DNA of 64,000 bases from Nonomuraea sp. PA05 (lineage in GTDB: Bacteria; Actinomycetota; Actinomycetes; Streptosporangiales; Streptosporangiaceae): assembly GCF_008086045.1 (NCBI RefSeq), contig NZ_VSEY01000009.1, forward strand, positions 62,001 to 126,000. Reading direction: 5' to 3'. The position numbers and the translations under genes were made by a program. The notes below the pieces were generated by a model, which searched no databases, was not told where the DNA came from, and was given only the letters and a program-made list of their open reading frames with translations. This document shows positions 18,701 through 27,053 of this stretch, piece after piece; position 1 is the stretch's first letter, and every line of letters begins with the position of its first letter.

Positions 18701-18946
18701 ACCGCGCACCGCACCAGGCACGGCCGGGTGGAGATCTCCTGGCGGCTGGCGGACGGCGGCTTCGAGCTGGACGTCGTCGTGCCGCCGAACACCCGCGCCG
18801 AGGTGCACGTGCCCGCCCCGCCTGAGCGAGTGACCGAGGGCGGCGGGCCGGCGGCCGAGGCGGAGTGCGTGAGCTTCGACCGGTTCGACGGCGGGACCGC
18901 GGTCTACCGGGTCGGCTCGGGCTCCTACGCCTTCCGTACTTCCTGA
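15734..18946 (+). CDS. alpha-L-rhamnosidase, GH78
   Basis: 1,070-residue family 78 glycoside hydrolase that removes terminal alpha-L-rhamnose from plant glycans or glycosides. It has an N-terminal fibronectin-type region (PEFSWRITG), beta-sandwich domains, then the (alpha/alpha)6 barrel with the family signature DCPQRDERLGWTGDIWAF at about 651-668, which carries catalytic acidic residues. A C-terminal beta domain follows (YADVVVRPRPGGG). There is no signal peptide, so it probably acts inside the cell on imported oligosaccharides. It is the first gene of the LacI-controlled operon. A Gly-rich insertion (about 178-205, GVGVGGGVGVGDG) is coded by a repetitive stretch and is probably a surface loop. 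The length is normal for the family. Confidence 0.93.
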   Translation: MQLAVTDMRVAGLAEPLGLDVGAPEFSWRITGAGRGRAQSAYRLIVAEECDPADESAARVWDSGVVTSPATYDLPYGGAALRPRTRYQWRVMVADESGTWSGWSPAHWFETGLGDATGWTAGWIGTPVVPGSERLPSLENVPRIWVADPLGPSPAPTGAFRTRFTVAGGARPLSAWLVIGDSGGAGVGGDAGVGVGGGVGVGDGGEVEAYVNGVPVKGERRDGAFVADAGDLVTSGENVLAIKAAGPGLCVRLEVVVEGRPALPQLVPVPGESTVTVTSGGRWRAVADPGDGFEQPGFDDAAWPLAEEAGLHGDPPLGREPIGDRPSPYLRHEFGVPSPVRRARLYATALGVYEIHLNGARVGADHLAPGWTDYRHRLTYQTYDVTALVSEGRNALGAVLADGWYAGNISWFGSFQYGRRLALRAELEILHDDGTLTRVRTGPEWRASSGAIRYADLQNGERQDLAAEPLGWSAAGFDDAGWLPAVPVSPPAGRLTAAVAPPIRVHEELEPVAVWERGPGVWIADFGQNLVGWVRLTGRAGRERPVVLRHAEVLDHEGGLHLANLRSARATDEFLPRGQEPETFEPRFTFHGFRYVEVSGLRAAPESITARVAHAAMAPAGEFACSDERLNRLQRNIVWGQRGNFLAVPTDCPQRDERLGWTGDIWAFAPTALFNYDAAAFLRSWLTDVIDAQGDDGAVTHVVPDVLSGRGLSPGAKEAGSPGWGDALVLLPWALHRLRGDAGVVAACFEPMLRWLAYLDKRSNGGIFPEEGFGDWLSIGAETPKRLVGTAIFALSARQLAELAAALGRDADERACLELYEHVRRAFRAAFVEGPGVLASGTQTAYVLAITAGLLEEHELPRAAARLAGDVEARGNHLSTGFLGTPYLLDALTSTGRLDVAYRLLTQDTFPSWLYPVVHGDATTMWERWDSWSHHRGLQDPGMNSFNHYAYGAVGDWMYRTVGGLAPGSPGYADVVVRPRPGGGIGWARTAHRTRHGRVEISWRLADGGFELDVVVPPNTRAEVHVPAPPERVTEGGGPAAEAECVSFDRFDGGTAVYRVGSGSYAFRTS

Positions 18947-18973
18947 AGGCACCTCCTGAAAGGCACTTCCATC

Positions 18974-19864
18974 GTGACCAGCACCAAGGCGCGCCGCCGG
19001 ATCCCGTGGAGCGTCTATCTCGTCCTCCTGCCCACCTTCGCGCTGCTCGGGGCGTTCGCGTACTATCCCGCGCTCAACGGCATGGTGCACTCGCTCTTCG
19101 AGTGGCGGCCCGGCTTCGGCTCGCCGTTCGTCGGTTTCGAGAACTACCTGACGATGCTGGGCGACGACCTGTGGTGGGCCTCCTTCCGCAACATCGGCGT
19201 CATCTTCGTCTGGGCCGTCACGCTCATGTGGGTGTTCCCGCTGCTGGCCGCCGAGCTGGTGATGTCGCTGTCCAGCGAGCGGCTGCGCTTCGTGTTCCGC
19301 ACGCTGCTCATCCTCCCGCTGGCCTTCCCCGCCGTGGTCAACGTGCTGCTGTGGCAGTTCATGTACGACCCGCGCGACGGCGTGATCAACAGCCTGCTGC
19401 GCGCCGTGGGCCTGGACGGGCTGGCGGGCAACTGGATCGGCGACCCCGACACCGCGCTCGTCGCCCTGATGACGATCGGCTTCCCGTGGGTGGCGAGCCT
19501 GCCGTTCCTGGTCTTCCTGTCGGCGTTGCAGAACGTGCCGGCGGAGATCTACCAGGCCGCCGAGGTGGACGGCGCGGGCCGGCTGCGCCGCTTCTGGAGC
19601 ATCGACCTGCCGTTGCTGTTCCGCGACGTCAAGCTGCTGTTCGTGCTGGCCGTGATCTCGGTCCTGCAGTACGGCATGCAGGCGCACATCATGACCAAGG
19701 GCGGCCCCGACAACGCCACCCAGGTGCCCGTCCTGCGCATGCTCGACGCGGCCTTCCTGGACACGAGCTGGGGGTACGCGGCGACGCTCGGCACCGTGCT
19801 GTTCGCGCTGACCCTGGCGGTGAGCCTGGTGGCGCTGCTGCTCGGCAGGAGGGCGGAGGCATGA
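18974..19864 (+). CDS. sugar ABC transporter permease (MalF-like)
   Basis: 296-residue integral membrane subunit of a CUT1-type carbohydrate importer with about six transmembrane helices. The cytoplasmic EAA loop EIYQAAEVDGAGRLRRFWSI contacts the ATPase. GTG 18974 is used as start, 27 bp after the rhamnosidase stop. It pairs with the next gene, whose ATG overlaps the stop codon (ATGA). No ATP-binding subunit is encoded nearby, so a shared MsiK-like ATPase probably energises the transporter. Confidence 0.92.
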   Translation: MTSTKARRRIPWSVYLVLLPTFALLGAFAYYPALNGMVHSLFEWRPGFGSPFVGFENYLTMLGDDLWWASFRNIGVIFVWAVTLMWVFPLLAAELVMSLSSERLRFVFRTLLILPLAFPAVVNVLLWQFMYDPRDGVINSLLRAVGLDGLAGNWIGDPDTALVALMTIGFPWVASLPFLVFLSALQNVPAEIYQAAEVDGAGRLRRFWSIDLPLLFRDVKLLFVLAVISVLQYGMQAHIMTKGGPDNATQVPVLRMLDAAFLDTSWGYAATLGTVLFALTLAVSLVALLLGRRAEA

Positions 19865-20685
19865 GCCGCACCCGCAGGATCGACCTGGTGGCCGGCTCCC
19901 TGCTGGCGGTGCTGGCCTTCGCCGGGCTGTTCCCTTACCTGTTCATGGTGGCGGCCTCGGTCAAGGACAACGAGCAGTTCTTCACCAGCTACTGGGCGCC
20001 CGCCTGGCCGCTGCACCTGGACAACTACGCGGCGGCCTGGGGCCAGGTCAGCCCGTACCTGTTCACCTCGTTCGTGGTGGCGGCGCTGGCCATCGTGGGC
20101 ACGATGGTGCTGGCCCCGGCGGCGGCGTTCGTGTTCGCCCGTTACCGCTTCCCCGGCCGCACCGCGTTGTTCGGAATGGTCGCGGCGCTGCTGATGGTGC
20201 CCTCGATCACCAGCCTGATCCCGCTGTTCGTGCTGATGCGCGACCTCGGCATCCTGGACAGCCGGCTGGTGCTGATCGTGCCGCACGTCACCGCGAACAC
20301 GGTCTTCGGCATCGTCGTCATGCGCACGTACATGGCGCAGATCCCGGAGGAGATCTTCGAGGCGGCGCGCGTGGACGGGGCGGGCGGCGTCCGGCTGTTC
20401 CTGGCCTTCATGCTGCCGCTGGCCCGGCCGGTGATCGGCACCGTGGCGCTGATGACGGTGCTGGGCGTGTGGAACGACTACTTCTGGCCGCTGCTCACGG
20501 TGCAGACCGACGAGTTCCGGACGATCCCGGCCGGATTGGCCTTCTTCGCCAGTCAGAACGCGCAGCAGTGGGGCCCGCTGTTCGCGGGTTACGTGCTGGC
20601 CAGCCTGCCGCTGGTGGTGCTGTTCACGTTCCTGTCCAAGTGGTTCCTGGCGGGCATTCAGGGCGGCGTCGTCTCCGGCAAGTGA
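19861..20685 (+). CDS. sugar ABC transporter permease (MalG-like)
   Basis: 274-residue second permease subunit of the same importer, starting at ATG 19861 in a four-base overlap with the first permease. About six hydrophobic segments are visible; the EAA loop is EIFEAARVDGAGGVRLFLAF, and the C-terminus (LSKWFLAGIQGGVVSGK) is typical of MalG-type proteins. It should form the translocation pore with the upstream subunit. Confidence 0.92.
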   Translation: MSRTRRIDLVAGSLLAVLAFAGLFPYLFMVAASVKDNEQFFTSYWAPAWPLHLDNYAAAWGQVSPYLFTSFVVAALAIVGTMVLAPAAAFVFARYRFPGRTALFGMVAALLMVPSITSLIPLFVLMRDLGILDSRLVLIVPHVTANTVFGIVVMRTYMAQIPEEIFEAARVDGAGGVRLFLAFMLPLARPVIGTVALMTVLGVWNDYFWPLLTVQTDEFRTIPAGLAFFASQNAQQWGPLFAGYVLASLPLVVLFTFLSKWFLAGIQGGVVSGK

Positions 20686-20699
20686 TTGAAACGTATCAA
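20686..20699. promoter_or_regulatory. LacI-type operator upstream of the binding-protein gene
   Basis: TTGAAACGTATCAA, one mismatch from the perfect palindrome, begins at the base after the MalG-like stop codon and lies 25 bp before ATG 20724. It suggests an additional internal promoter or repression point, so that the binding protein and DUF5722 gene can be expressed separately. Confidence 0.65.
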
Positions 20700-20723
20700 C
20701 TCCAGGAAGGGAAACCTGCTCTC

Positions 20724-22166
20724 ATGCGAACACCCCCCAAGAGCGGGCTGGCGGCCTGCGCGACGCTGCTCGCGCTGACCGGTTGCGGCCTGCTGGGCCC
20801 GGGCGGCTCGTCCGGGTCCGGGACCGACGGCAAGGTCACGATCACCCTGGCCGGCCCCAACCAGTGGAACGCCAGCGGCAGCAGCTTCGGGCCCGCCTGG
20901 GAGTCGCTGATCGACTCCTTCGAGAAGCGCGAGCCCGGCATCGAGGTCAAGACGCAGGTGCTGCCGCTCGACGGCTTCATGCAGACGATCACCACCCAGC
21001 TCGCCGCCGGCACCGCGCCCGAGCTGGTCTTCAACCAGCCGCCGCACAAGGCGCACGAGGTGCACGCGCTCGACGCCGAGCTGCAGAAGCCCAACCCGTA
21101 CGTGCCGGGCAACCAGCGCTGGATCGACGTGTTCCGCAAGGACTACTTCGGCCCCGGCGTCTCCAAGGCGCTCAGCAAGGAGAGCGGCAAGCTGGAGTAC
21201 ATCCCGTTCAACCTGGTCGCGATCGGCCTGTTCTACAACAAGGACGCCTTCGCCAAGGCGGGCATCGCGCAGCCTCCGGCCACCTGGGAGGACTTCAGGG
21301 GCGCCTGCGAGAAGCTGAGGGACGCCGGCTTCGACCCGGTCGCCCTCGACAAGGGCGGCCTGGCCGCGGGCTGGACGTGGGAGGCGGTCAGCACCCAGCT
21401 CATCGACAAGTACTACGACGACTGGAACGTCTTCGACGCCACCGGCAAGCCCGGCAAAGCGCCGACCGTGACCGAGAAGTCGATGAGCAAGGTGATCAAG
21501 GAAGGCGAGCTCACCACCAAGACGCCCGAGGTGGCCGAGTCGCTCAAGCTCTACAAGGAGTTCTTCGACTGCGGCACGCCCAACTGGACGGGCGTGGCCG
21601 ACGGCGGCGCGACGGTGGGCTACCGGGACTTCGTCTCCGGCAAGGCCGCCATGTCGTGGGGCACCGACTTCGCCGTCGAGGCGCTGAAGAAGGACGCCAA
21701 GTTCGCGCTCGGCACGATGCCGTTCCCGACGATCACCAAGGCGAGCTCGCCGCTGTCGTCCGGCGCGCCGGCCCGCTACGGCGCGTCGATCGGCGGCACC
21801 AGCTACATGGTCCCCTCGACGGTCAAGGACGAGAAGTACGCGGCCGCGATCAAGTTCCTGCAGTACATGAGCTCACCGGCGGTCAAGCCCTGGCTGGACG
21901 CGACCGGCGGCCTGCCCGCCATCGAGGGCGTCGAGCCGTCGGCCGAGACCGCCGGGCTGATGGAGGGCGAGTGGGGCAAGCCGTTCCGGGTGACGGCGCT
22001 GCCCGGCGGGCCCGAGGGGACCTCGTTCCGCGACGTGTTCGACGGCTACCTGCTGGGCGAGCGCTCGCTGGAGGAGGAGCTGACCGACCTCGCCAAGTGG
22101 TGGGGCCGCGGCATCGAGGCGGGGATCAAGAAGAACGCCTGGGGCGACGAGGACTGGGCCAAGTAG
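20724..22166 (+). CDS. sugar ABC transporter substrate-binding lipoprotein
   Basis: 480-residue extracellular solute-binding protein (family 1). The start at ATG 20724 places a short basic region, a hydrophobic stretch and a lipobox (LALTGCGLL) at the N-terminus, so it is lipid-anchored at Cys 20 or so. The mature protein has the usual two-lobed pattern (ITLAGPNQWN; SYMVPSTVKDEKYAAAIKFL). It delivers oligosaccharide to the two permeases upstream. A LacI operator precedes it. Confidence 0.93.
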   Translation: MRTPPKSGLAACATLLALTGCGLLGPGGSSGSGTDGKVTITLAGPNQWNASGSSFGPAWESLIDSFEKREPGIEVKTQVLPLDGFMQTITTQLAAGTAPELVFNQPPHKAHEVHALDAELQKPNPYVPGNQRWIDVFRKDYFGPGVSKALSKESGKLEYIPFNLVAIGLFYNKDAFAKAGIAQPPATWEDFRGACEKLRDAGFDPVALDKGGLAAGWTWEAVSTQLIDKYYDDWNVFDATGKPGKAPTVTEKSMSKVIKEGELTTKTPEVAESLKLYKEFFDCGTPNWTGVADGGATVGYRDFVSGKAAMSWGTDFAVEALKKDAKFALGTMPFPTITKASSPLSSGAPARYGASIGGTSYMVPSTVKDEKYAAAIKFLQYMSSPAVKPWLDATGGLPAIEGVEPSAETAGLMEGEWGKPFRVTALPGGPEGTSFRDVFDGYLLGERSLEEELTDLAKWWGRGIEAGIKKNAWGDEDWAK

Positions 22167-22178
22167 GAGGACATGAGA

Positions 22179-25100
22179 ATGCGTTTATTGATCGCCTTCG
22201 CGCTGGCGATGCTCTGCGTCAGCGTGCCCGCCCACGCGGCGGTGGAAGGCGGGGTGAGCGGGGTCGAGGTCGGCGAGAGCACGATCACGGTCACCGGCAC
22301 CGCCTCGGGACCGGCCGAGCTGTACGCGCTGGACATCTGGCAGGACACGCACTCCGGGGAGGAGCCGGTCGCCACCGTCGGGGCGGGCGAGTTCCGCGTC
22401 GAGGTGCCGCGGATGGACGGCGACCAGGACCGGCTCTACGACAAGTTCCTCGCCGTGGGCGCAGGCGGCCCGCTGGGCGAGGTGCACTACGCCGACAAGC
22501 TGAGCTTCGCCGCCGCCAGTCAGACCCCGTACCCCGTGCTGCCGGGCAAGAAGGGTCTGCAGGTGCAGATGACCGACGACGCCGAGGAGATCGGCGTCCA
22601 GCACGCCGGCATCAACCTGGCACTCGACTCGGTCATGATGGCCGGGCCCGGCGCGCCGGGCAACACCATCGAGTTCGTCTCCCAGGGCAGGACGTACTAC
22701 TTCGACCGGGGCGCAGTCGCTGGGCTGGACGCCCAGGTCAAGCCGCTGTCGGACAACGGCGTGCTGGTCAACCTGATCGTGCTGGTCTACAACAGCGGCG
22801 CCGCCAACTCGGCCGCCCGCAAGCTCATCCACCCCGACGCCGAGCTGGGCAAGGGGACGGTGTACGCGTTCAACACCAAGACGGCCGAGGGCGAGGCGTA
22901 CTTCACGGCCGCCATGGAATTCTTCGCCCAGCGCTACAGCCAGGCGGACGAGCGGTACGGCCGGGCGTGGGGCTGGATCGTCGGCAACGAGATCGACGCC
23001 CAGCAGTTCTGGTACAACATGGGCCCCCAGGACCGCGACGTCTTCCTGGAGCAGTACGCCAAGGCGATGCGGCTCACCGCGCAGGCCGTCCGCAAGGCCG
23101 ACGCCAACGCGCGCGTCTACACGTCGCTGACCCACTTCTGGACGGGCGCCGCCAACGCCGACCCGAAGTACACCTACAAGGGCCGCGACGTCGTGGACGG
23201 GCTCAACGCGCTCACCAAGCGGCAGGGCGACTTCGCCTGGAACATCGCCTACCACCCGTACCCGGAGAACCTGTTCAACCCGGCGTTCTGGAACGACAAG
23301 ACCGCCACGGACAGCTTCGACACCATGCGGATCACCTTCAAGAACATCGAGCTGCTGCCGCGCTACCTGGCCCAGGAGCACCTGACCTACGGCGGCGAAC
23401 GGCGCCGGGTGATCCTGTCCGAGCAGGGACTGAACTCGCAGGACTACTCGGCCAAGGAGCTGGAGCTGCAGGCCGCGGCCTACGCGTACGCCTACTACAA
23501 GGTGGCCTTCGCCGACGGCATCGACTCCTTCATCCTGCACCGGCACGTCGACCACAAGCAGGAGGGCGGCCTCCGGCTCGGCCTGTGGACGTGGGACGAG
23601 GAGCACAGCGCGCCGTCCAACGCGGGCGAGCGCAAGCCGATCCACGAGGTGTTCGCCGCGATCGACACAGAGCGGTCGCTGGAGGTGACCGAGTTCGCCA
23701 AGAAGGTCATCGGGATCTCCGACTGGAAGGACGTCATCCCCGGCTTCGACCCGGCCGCGCTCGCGGTGCGCGAGCCCCCGGCCACCGTCGGGACGCAGCT
23801 CGACGCCAAGCCGGTGGCCGAGCGGGTGATCTCCGGCTTCGAGACCGGCACCGGCGGCTGGCGGCCCTCCGACAACGCCGCCGCCGTGGAACAGGTGGCC
23901 GTGGACGGCGGGCACGCGCTGCGCGTGCGCTTCGAGCGTGACCTGCCCGGCTGGTCGCAGTACGCCAAGTCGTACAAGGGCGCCGACGTGCTGTTCGGCG
24001 AGCCGCTCGACGCCTCCCGCACGACCCAGCTCTCCGTGTCGGTCCGGGTGCCCGAAAGCGCCGACGACGGCTTCAAGCCGGGCAACGTCTTCACCGCCAA
24101 GATCCGCGCGTACGGGCGCGACGGCGCGGTGGCGGAGGGCGTCGGCGCGATCGACCCGGCGCTCGGCTGGAACCGGCTCACGCTCGACCTGTCCCGCTGG
24201 GCGCCGCGGGCCGCGATCTCCCGGGTCAAGGTCTGGGTGCGGGGCTCGGTGGGCTCGGACTGGGCGGGCTCGTACGAGATCGACCGGCTCAGCCTGGCCG
24301 CGGTGGCGCTGCCCGGCAAGGACCGGCGCAACGTCGAGGTGAGCGCGGCCACCGGCGAGCGCGGGCGGATCGGCTCCACGGTGGCCTTCACCGTGACCAA
24401 CCGGGACGTGCTGCCGATGGCGGGCAAGGTCAGGCTCGGCGCGTGCGACGGGGTGGCCGTCGATCCGGCCTCCCTCGGCGTGACAGGCCTGCGCACCGGC
24501 CGGAGCCGCTCGTTCGACACCGCGCTGACCGCGTACGGGCCGGCGAACCAGGACTATCCGGTGGTGTGCGCCTCCTACCTGGGGCACACCCAGCGGGTGA
24601 CGTTCCGGCTGCCGCCTGAGGCCGCGTACGTGCCGCCCGCCCCTGACGCCTTCGCCAACCAGGAGCTGAACGACGGCTTCGACCAGGCCGGCGACTACCA
24701 GGTGCACCGGGTGGAGCCGGAGAACAAGGAGCTGCCGCAGGTGACCTACGCGGGCGGCGCGCTGTCGGCCGCGCACCCGTCGGCGGGCTGGTTCGGGATG
24801 ATGTCGTCGGGCGTGGCGCCCCGCAACCCGGCGTTCAGCACGGCCATCACCGTCAAGAGGTTCCAGGGCGACTCCGCCGACATGGACACCGTCTACACGG
24901 GCCTCGTCGAGGACGGCAAGACGGATGTGGCGGCGTTCTACGTCAACACCCAGAAGTTCGCCGGCTTCGAGGTGCGCGGGCCGCAGGTGCCGGGCGGCCT
25001 GGCCGTCTTCGGCGTCAAGCAGGGGGTGAGCATCCCCGACGGCGGGCGCTTCGCGCTGTCGCTGGTGGGGAAGCGGGCGGCGATGTACGCCGACACCGGG

Positions 25101-25259
25101 TCCGGCTGGGAGCTCGTCACCGCCGCCACGCTGGAACACCTGCCGGCGCTGTCGGATCCGGACGTCAGGGCCGGCTACCGCTACGGGTTCGGGGTGCGCG
25201 GCGACGCCGGATCGAGCCCGCTGGTGCTCGACGCGGTGGAGGGACGCAGCATCTCCTGA
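22179..25259 (+). CDS. secreted DUF5722-domain glycosidase-like protein
   Basis: 1,026-residue exported protein. Start ATG 22179 has AGGAGG at good spacing; ATG 22173 is only two bases from it and is rejected. A signal peptide (to about AHA) precedes a beta domain and the catalytic-like domain with VGNEIDAQQFW and ILSEQGLNS as likely catalytic Glu positions. The C-terminal half is beta-rich, with lectin-like segments that probably bind carbohydrate. It is homologous to the shorter protein at 12799-14430. Codon 3 is TTA, rare in these genomes and a possible bldA control point. It lies directly after the binding-protein gene and probably releases oligosaccharides for the transporter. Confidence 0.85.
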   Translation: MRLLIAFALAMLCVSVPAHAAVEGGVSGVEVGESTITVTGTASGPAELYALDIWQDTHSGEEPVATVGAGEFRVEVPRMDGDQDRLYDKFLAVGAGGPLGEVHYADKLSFAAASQTPYPVLPGKKGLQVQMTDDAEEIGVQHAGINLALDSVMMAGPGAPGNTIEFVSQGRTYYFDRGAVAGLDAQVKPLSDNGVLVNLIVLVYNSGAANSAARKLIHPDAELGKGTVYAFNTKTAEGEAYFTAAMEFFAQRYSQADERYGRAWGWIVGNEIDAQQFWYNMGPQDRDVFLEQYAKAMRLTAQAVRKADANARVYTSLTHFWTGAANADPKYTYKGRDVVDGLNALTKRQGDFAWNIAYHPYPENLFNPAFWNDKTATDSFDTMRITFKNIELLPRYLAQEHLTYGGERRRVILSEQGLNSQDYSAKELELQAAAYAYAYYKVAFADGIDSFILHRHVDHKQEGGLRLGLWTWDEEHSAPSNAGERKPIHEVFAAIDTERSLEVTEFAKKVIGISDWKDVIPGFDPAALAVREPPATVGTQLDAKPVAERVISGFETGTGGWRPSDNAAAVEQVAVDGGHALRVRFERDLPGWSQYAKSYKGADVLFGEPLDASRTTQLSVSVRVPESADDGFKPGNVFTAKIRAYGRDGAVAEGVGAIDPALGWNRLTLDLSRWAPRAAISRVKVWVRGSVGSDWAGSYEIDRLSLAAVALPGKDRRNVEVSAATGERGRIGSTVAFTVTNRDVLPMAGKVRLGACDGVAVDPASLGVTGLRTGRSRSFDTALTAYGPANQDYPVVCASYLGHTQRVTFRLPPEAAYVPPAPDAFANQELNDGFDQAGDYQVHRVEPENKELPQVTYAGGALSAAHPSAGWFGMMSSGVAPRNPAFSTAITVKRFQGDSADMDTVYTGLVEDGKTDVAAFYVNTQKFAGFEVRGPQVPGGLAVFGVKQGVSIPDGGRFALSLVGKRAAMYADTGSGWELVTAATLEHLPALSDPDVRAGYRYGFGVRGDAGSSPLVLDAVEGRSIS

Positions 25260-25286
25260 CCCGCACCGCCCATCTGGTCGTCGTGT

Positions 25287-27026
25287 TCACGGCTTCAGCT
25301 CGAGCCTCTTCCTCGACGCGCCCGGGAACACGACGACCAGGTGCTCCTCCCCCATCTCGCCGACCCGAACGTAGACCCGGAGCCGGTAGCGCCCCTTCCC
25401 CGCGATCGCCAGGTTCGGCATCGGCGCGCCCGCGCCCACCTCTCCGTCCTCCCCCATCTCCGGCACGGTCAGCCGGCCGGTGCGGCTGACGATCGGCACC
25501 TCGCTGACCAGCTCCCACCCGGCCGTTCGCGGTGGCGGGGCGGCGCGGAAAGCCTTCACCGTGAGGCACAGATCGGTGACGTCCTCGACGTGCCCGACGA
25601 GCGCCGTGCCGCCACTCACACTGACGAGGGCGTCTTCGTTCATCGGCTCCTCGGCCGCCTCGTCGTCGGGGTCGTGGACCAGGTAGCCGGGATCACCGTC
25701 GACGAACAGGAAGTACTTGGCCGTGGCCTGCACGACCCCCTTCCTGCGGGGCCACGGGTCGCGGCACTCCGCGTTCTTCCCGGCGATGTAGGCGGCGTTC
25801 GCCTCCGCCGTCTCCTTGGCCGAGCGCAGCAGCTCGGGATGGGTCGCGCCGACGATCTCCGGGCAGACGTAGACGAGGTCCCACGGGTCCGCGCCCCAGG
25901 CGGGGCGCTCGCTCCCGGCCCGCGTCAGGAGCGCCGTCCGCTCCTCTCGGTCCTGGGTGCGGCACAGCGCCCGCCCGTACGCGAGGACCGCCTGGTCGGG
26001 CAGGGTGTCCGGGAACATGGGCGGGACGCCGCCGTCGGTGCTGCGTGCCAGGCAGAGGAACGCGGCGTCGCGTTCCGCCGGTTCCAGGTCGCCGAAACTC
26101 GGCCGGTCGTAGCAGTCCAACGACCAGCCGGTGTAGGTGTGGCGTGCGGCTTCCTCAGGCTGGATCGACGCGATGACCGGCAGCACGGCCACGGTCGCCA
26201 CCGCGACGCGGACCATCCGCCGCCGGGCGGGCGGGACCTCCGCCGGGGGGCGCTCGGCGGGCATCTCGCGGGCGGTCGCCGCGATCCACACGACGCTGAT
26301 GAGCTCCAGCGGGCCCAGCATCAGCGCGCTCACCATCATCAGATCGTCACTGGGCGTCATCCCGAACATGAACGGGATCGCCAGCGCGTACACGCCCGCC
26401 GACAGCCAACCGGCGGCCAGCGTGCCGCGGCTCCACCGGCCGTCGCGCCGCTGCCCGGCGACCGTGAGGACGGCCGCCCCCACCATGCTCAGCGTCAGGG
26501 CCAGCTCCGCGCCGTCGTTCAGGGCCAGCTCCGGCAGGTCCAGCTCATCCAGCAGCTCGTTGGCCATCCCGGCCAGCTCGACCACGAACAGCACTCCGGC
26601 CGCCGCGCGCAGCACGCGCGAGCGCCAGCGGATGACGAGCAGGTAGAGGACGTCGATCCCGGTCCACAAGGCGAGCCGGAACGCCGCGTCGGCCGTGTCG
26701 GGGAGCAGCCCGATCGGGTACCACAGCACGAGGGCGTACGCCACCGCCAGGTAGAGCAGCCCGCGCAGCGCCTTCGCCCTGCGGTCCAGCGGTCCCGGGA
26801 CGGGGGTACGCAGGATCAGCCACAAAAGGGCGGCCTTCACCAGGGCGATCACGAGCAGCGCCACGATGTTCGCGGTGTCGAGGTCGCCGCCCCCGCTGCT
26901 GTACGGCGACCATCGCGCGGCCATCCACAGCCAGCGGTCGCCGAGCGCCAGGCCCGCGAATGCCGCGATGACGACCAGGCTTACCAGGCCGATTCTGGCG
27001 ATCCGCCATAAACCATTCGGAGACAC
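25287..27026 (-). CDS. membrane protein of unknown function
   Basis: 579-residue protein not recognised as a known family. The N-terminal half has about eight hydrophobic segments (for example IGLVSLVVIAAFAGLALG, IVALLVIALVKAALLWLIL). After a Pro-rich linker and one more hydrophobic stretch (about 265-285) comes a soluble domain of about 290 residues with several cysteines (CYDRPSF, LCLARS, LCRTQDREER, VCPEIVGAT, AECRDPWP). The start is GTG 27026 without a clear ribosome binding site, and codon 6 is TTA. It converges on the DUF5722 gene with a 27-bp gap and lies downstream of the tetR gene. The topology suggests an anchored extracytoplasmic sensor or envelope protein; this is only an inference. 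Confidence 0.7.
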   Translation of the reverse strand: MSPNGLWRIARIGLVSLVVIAAFAGLALGDRWLWMAARWSPYSSGGGDLDTANIVALLVIALVKAALLWLILRTPVPGPLDRRAKALRGLLYLAVAYALVLWYPIGLLPDTADAAFRLALWTGIDVLYLLVIRWRSRVLRAAAGVLFVVELAGMANELLDELDLPELALNDGAELALTLSMVGAAVLTVAGQRRDGRWSRGTLAAGWLSAGVYALAIPFMFGMTPSDDLMMVSALMLGPLELISVVWIAATAREMPAERPPAEVPPARRRMVRVAVATVAVLPVIASIQPEEAARHTYTGWSLDCYDRPSFGDLEPAERDAAFLCLARSTDGGVPPMFPDTLPDQAVLAYGRALCRTQDREERTALLTRAGSERPAWGADPWDLVYVCPEIVGATHPELLRSAKETAEANAAYIAGKNAECRDPWPRRKGVVQATAKYFLFVDGDPGYLVHDPDDEAAEEPMNEDALVSVSGGTALVGHVEDVTDLCLTVKAFRAAPPPRTAGWELVSEVPIVSRTGRLTVPEMGEDGEVGAGAPMPNLAIAGKGRYRLRVYVRVGEMGEEHLVVVFPGASRKRLELKP

Positions 27027-27053
27027 GGAACGCGATCTTAGCGTTCGGGGCCG

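Noticed and set aside
16568..19687. A 1,039-codon frame antisense to the rhamnosidase and permease genes
   Set aside because: Antisense shadow; it crosses gene boundaries of the plus-strand operon and has no recognisable domain.
22185..25139. A 984-codon frame antisense to the large DUF5722 gene
   Set aside because: Shadow frame of a gene with signal peptide, ribosome binding site and a homologue in the same window.
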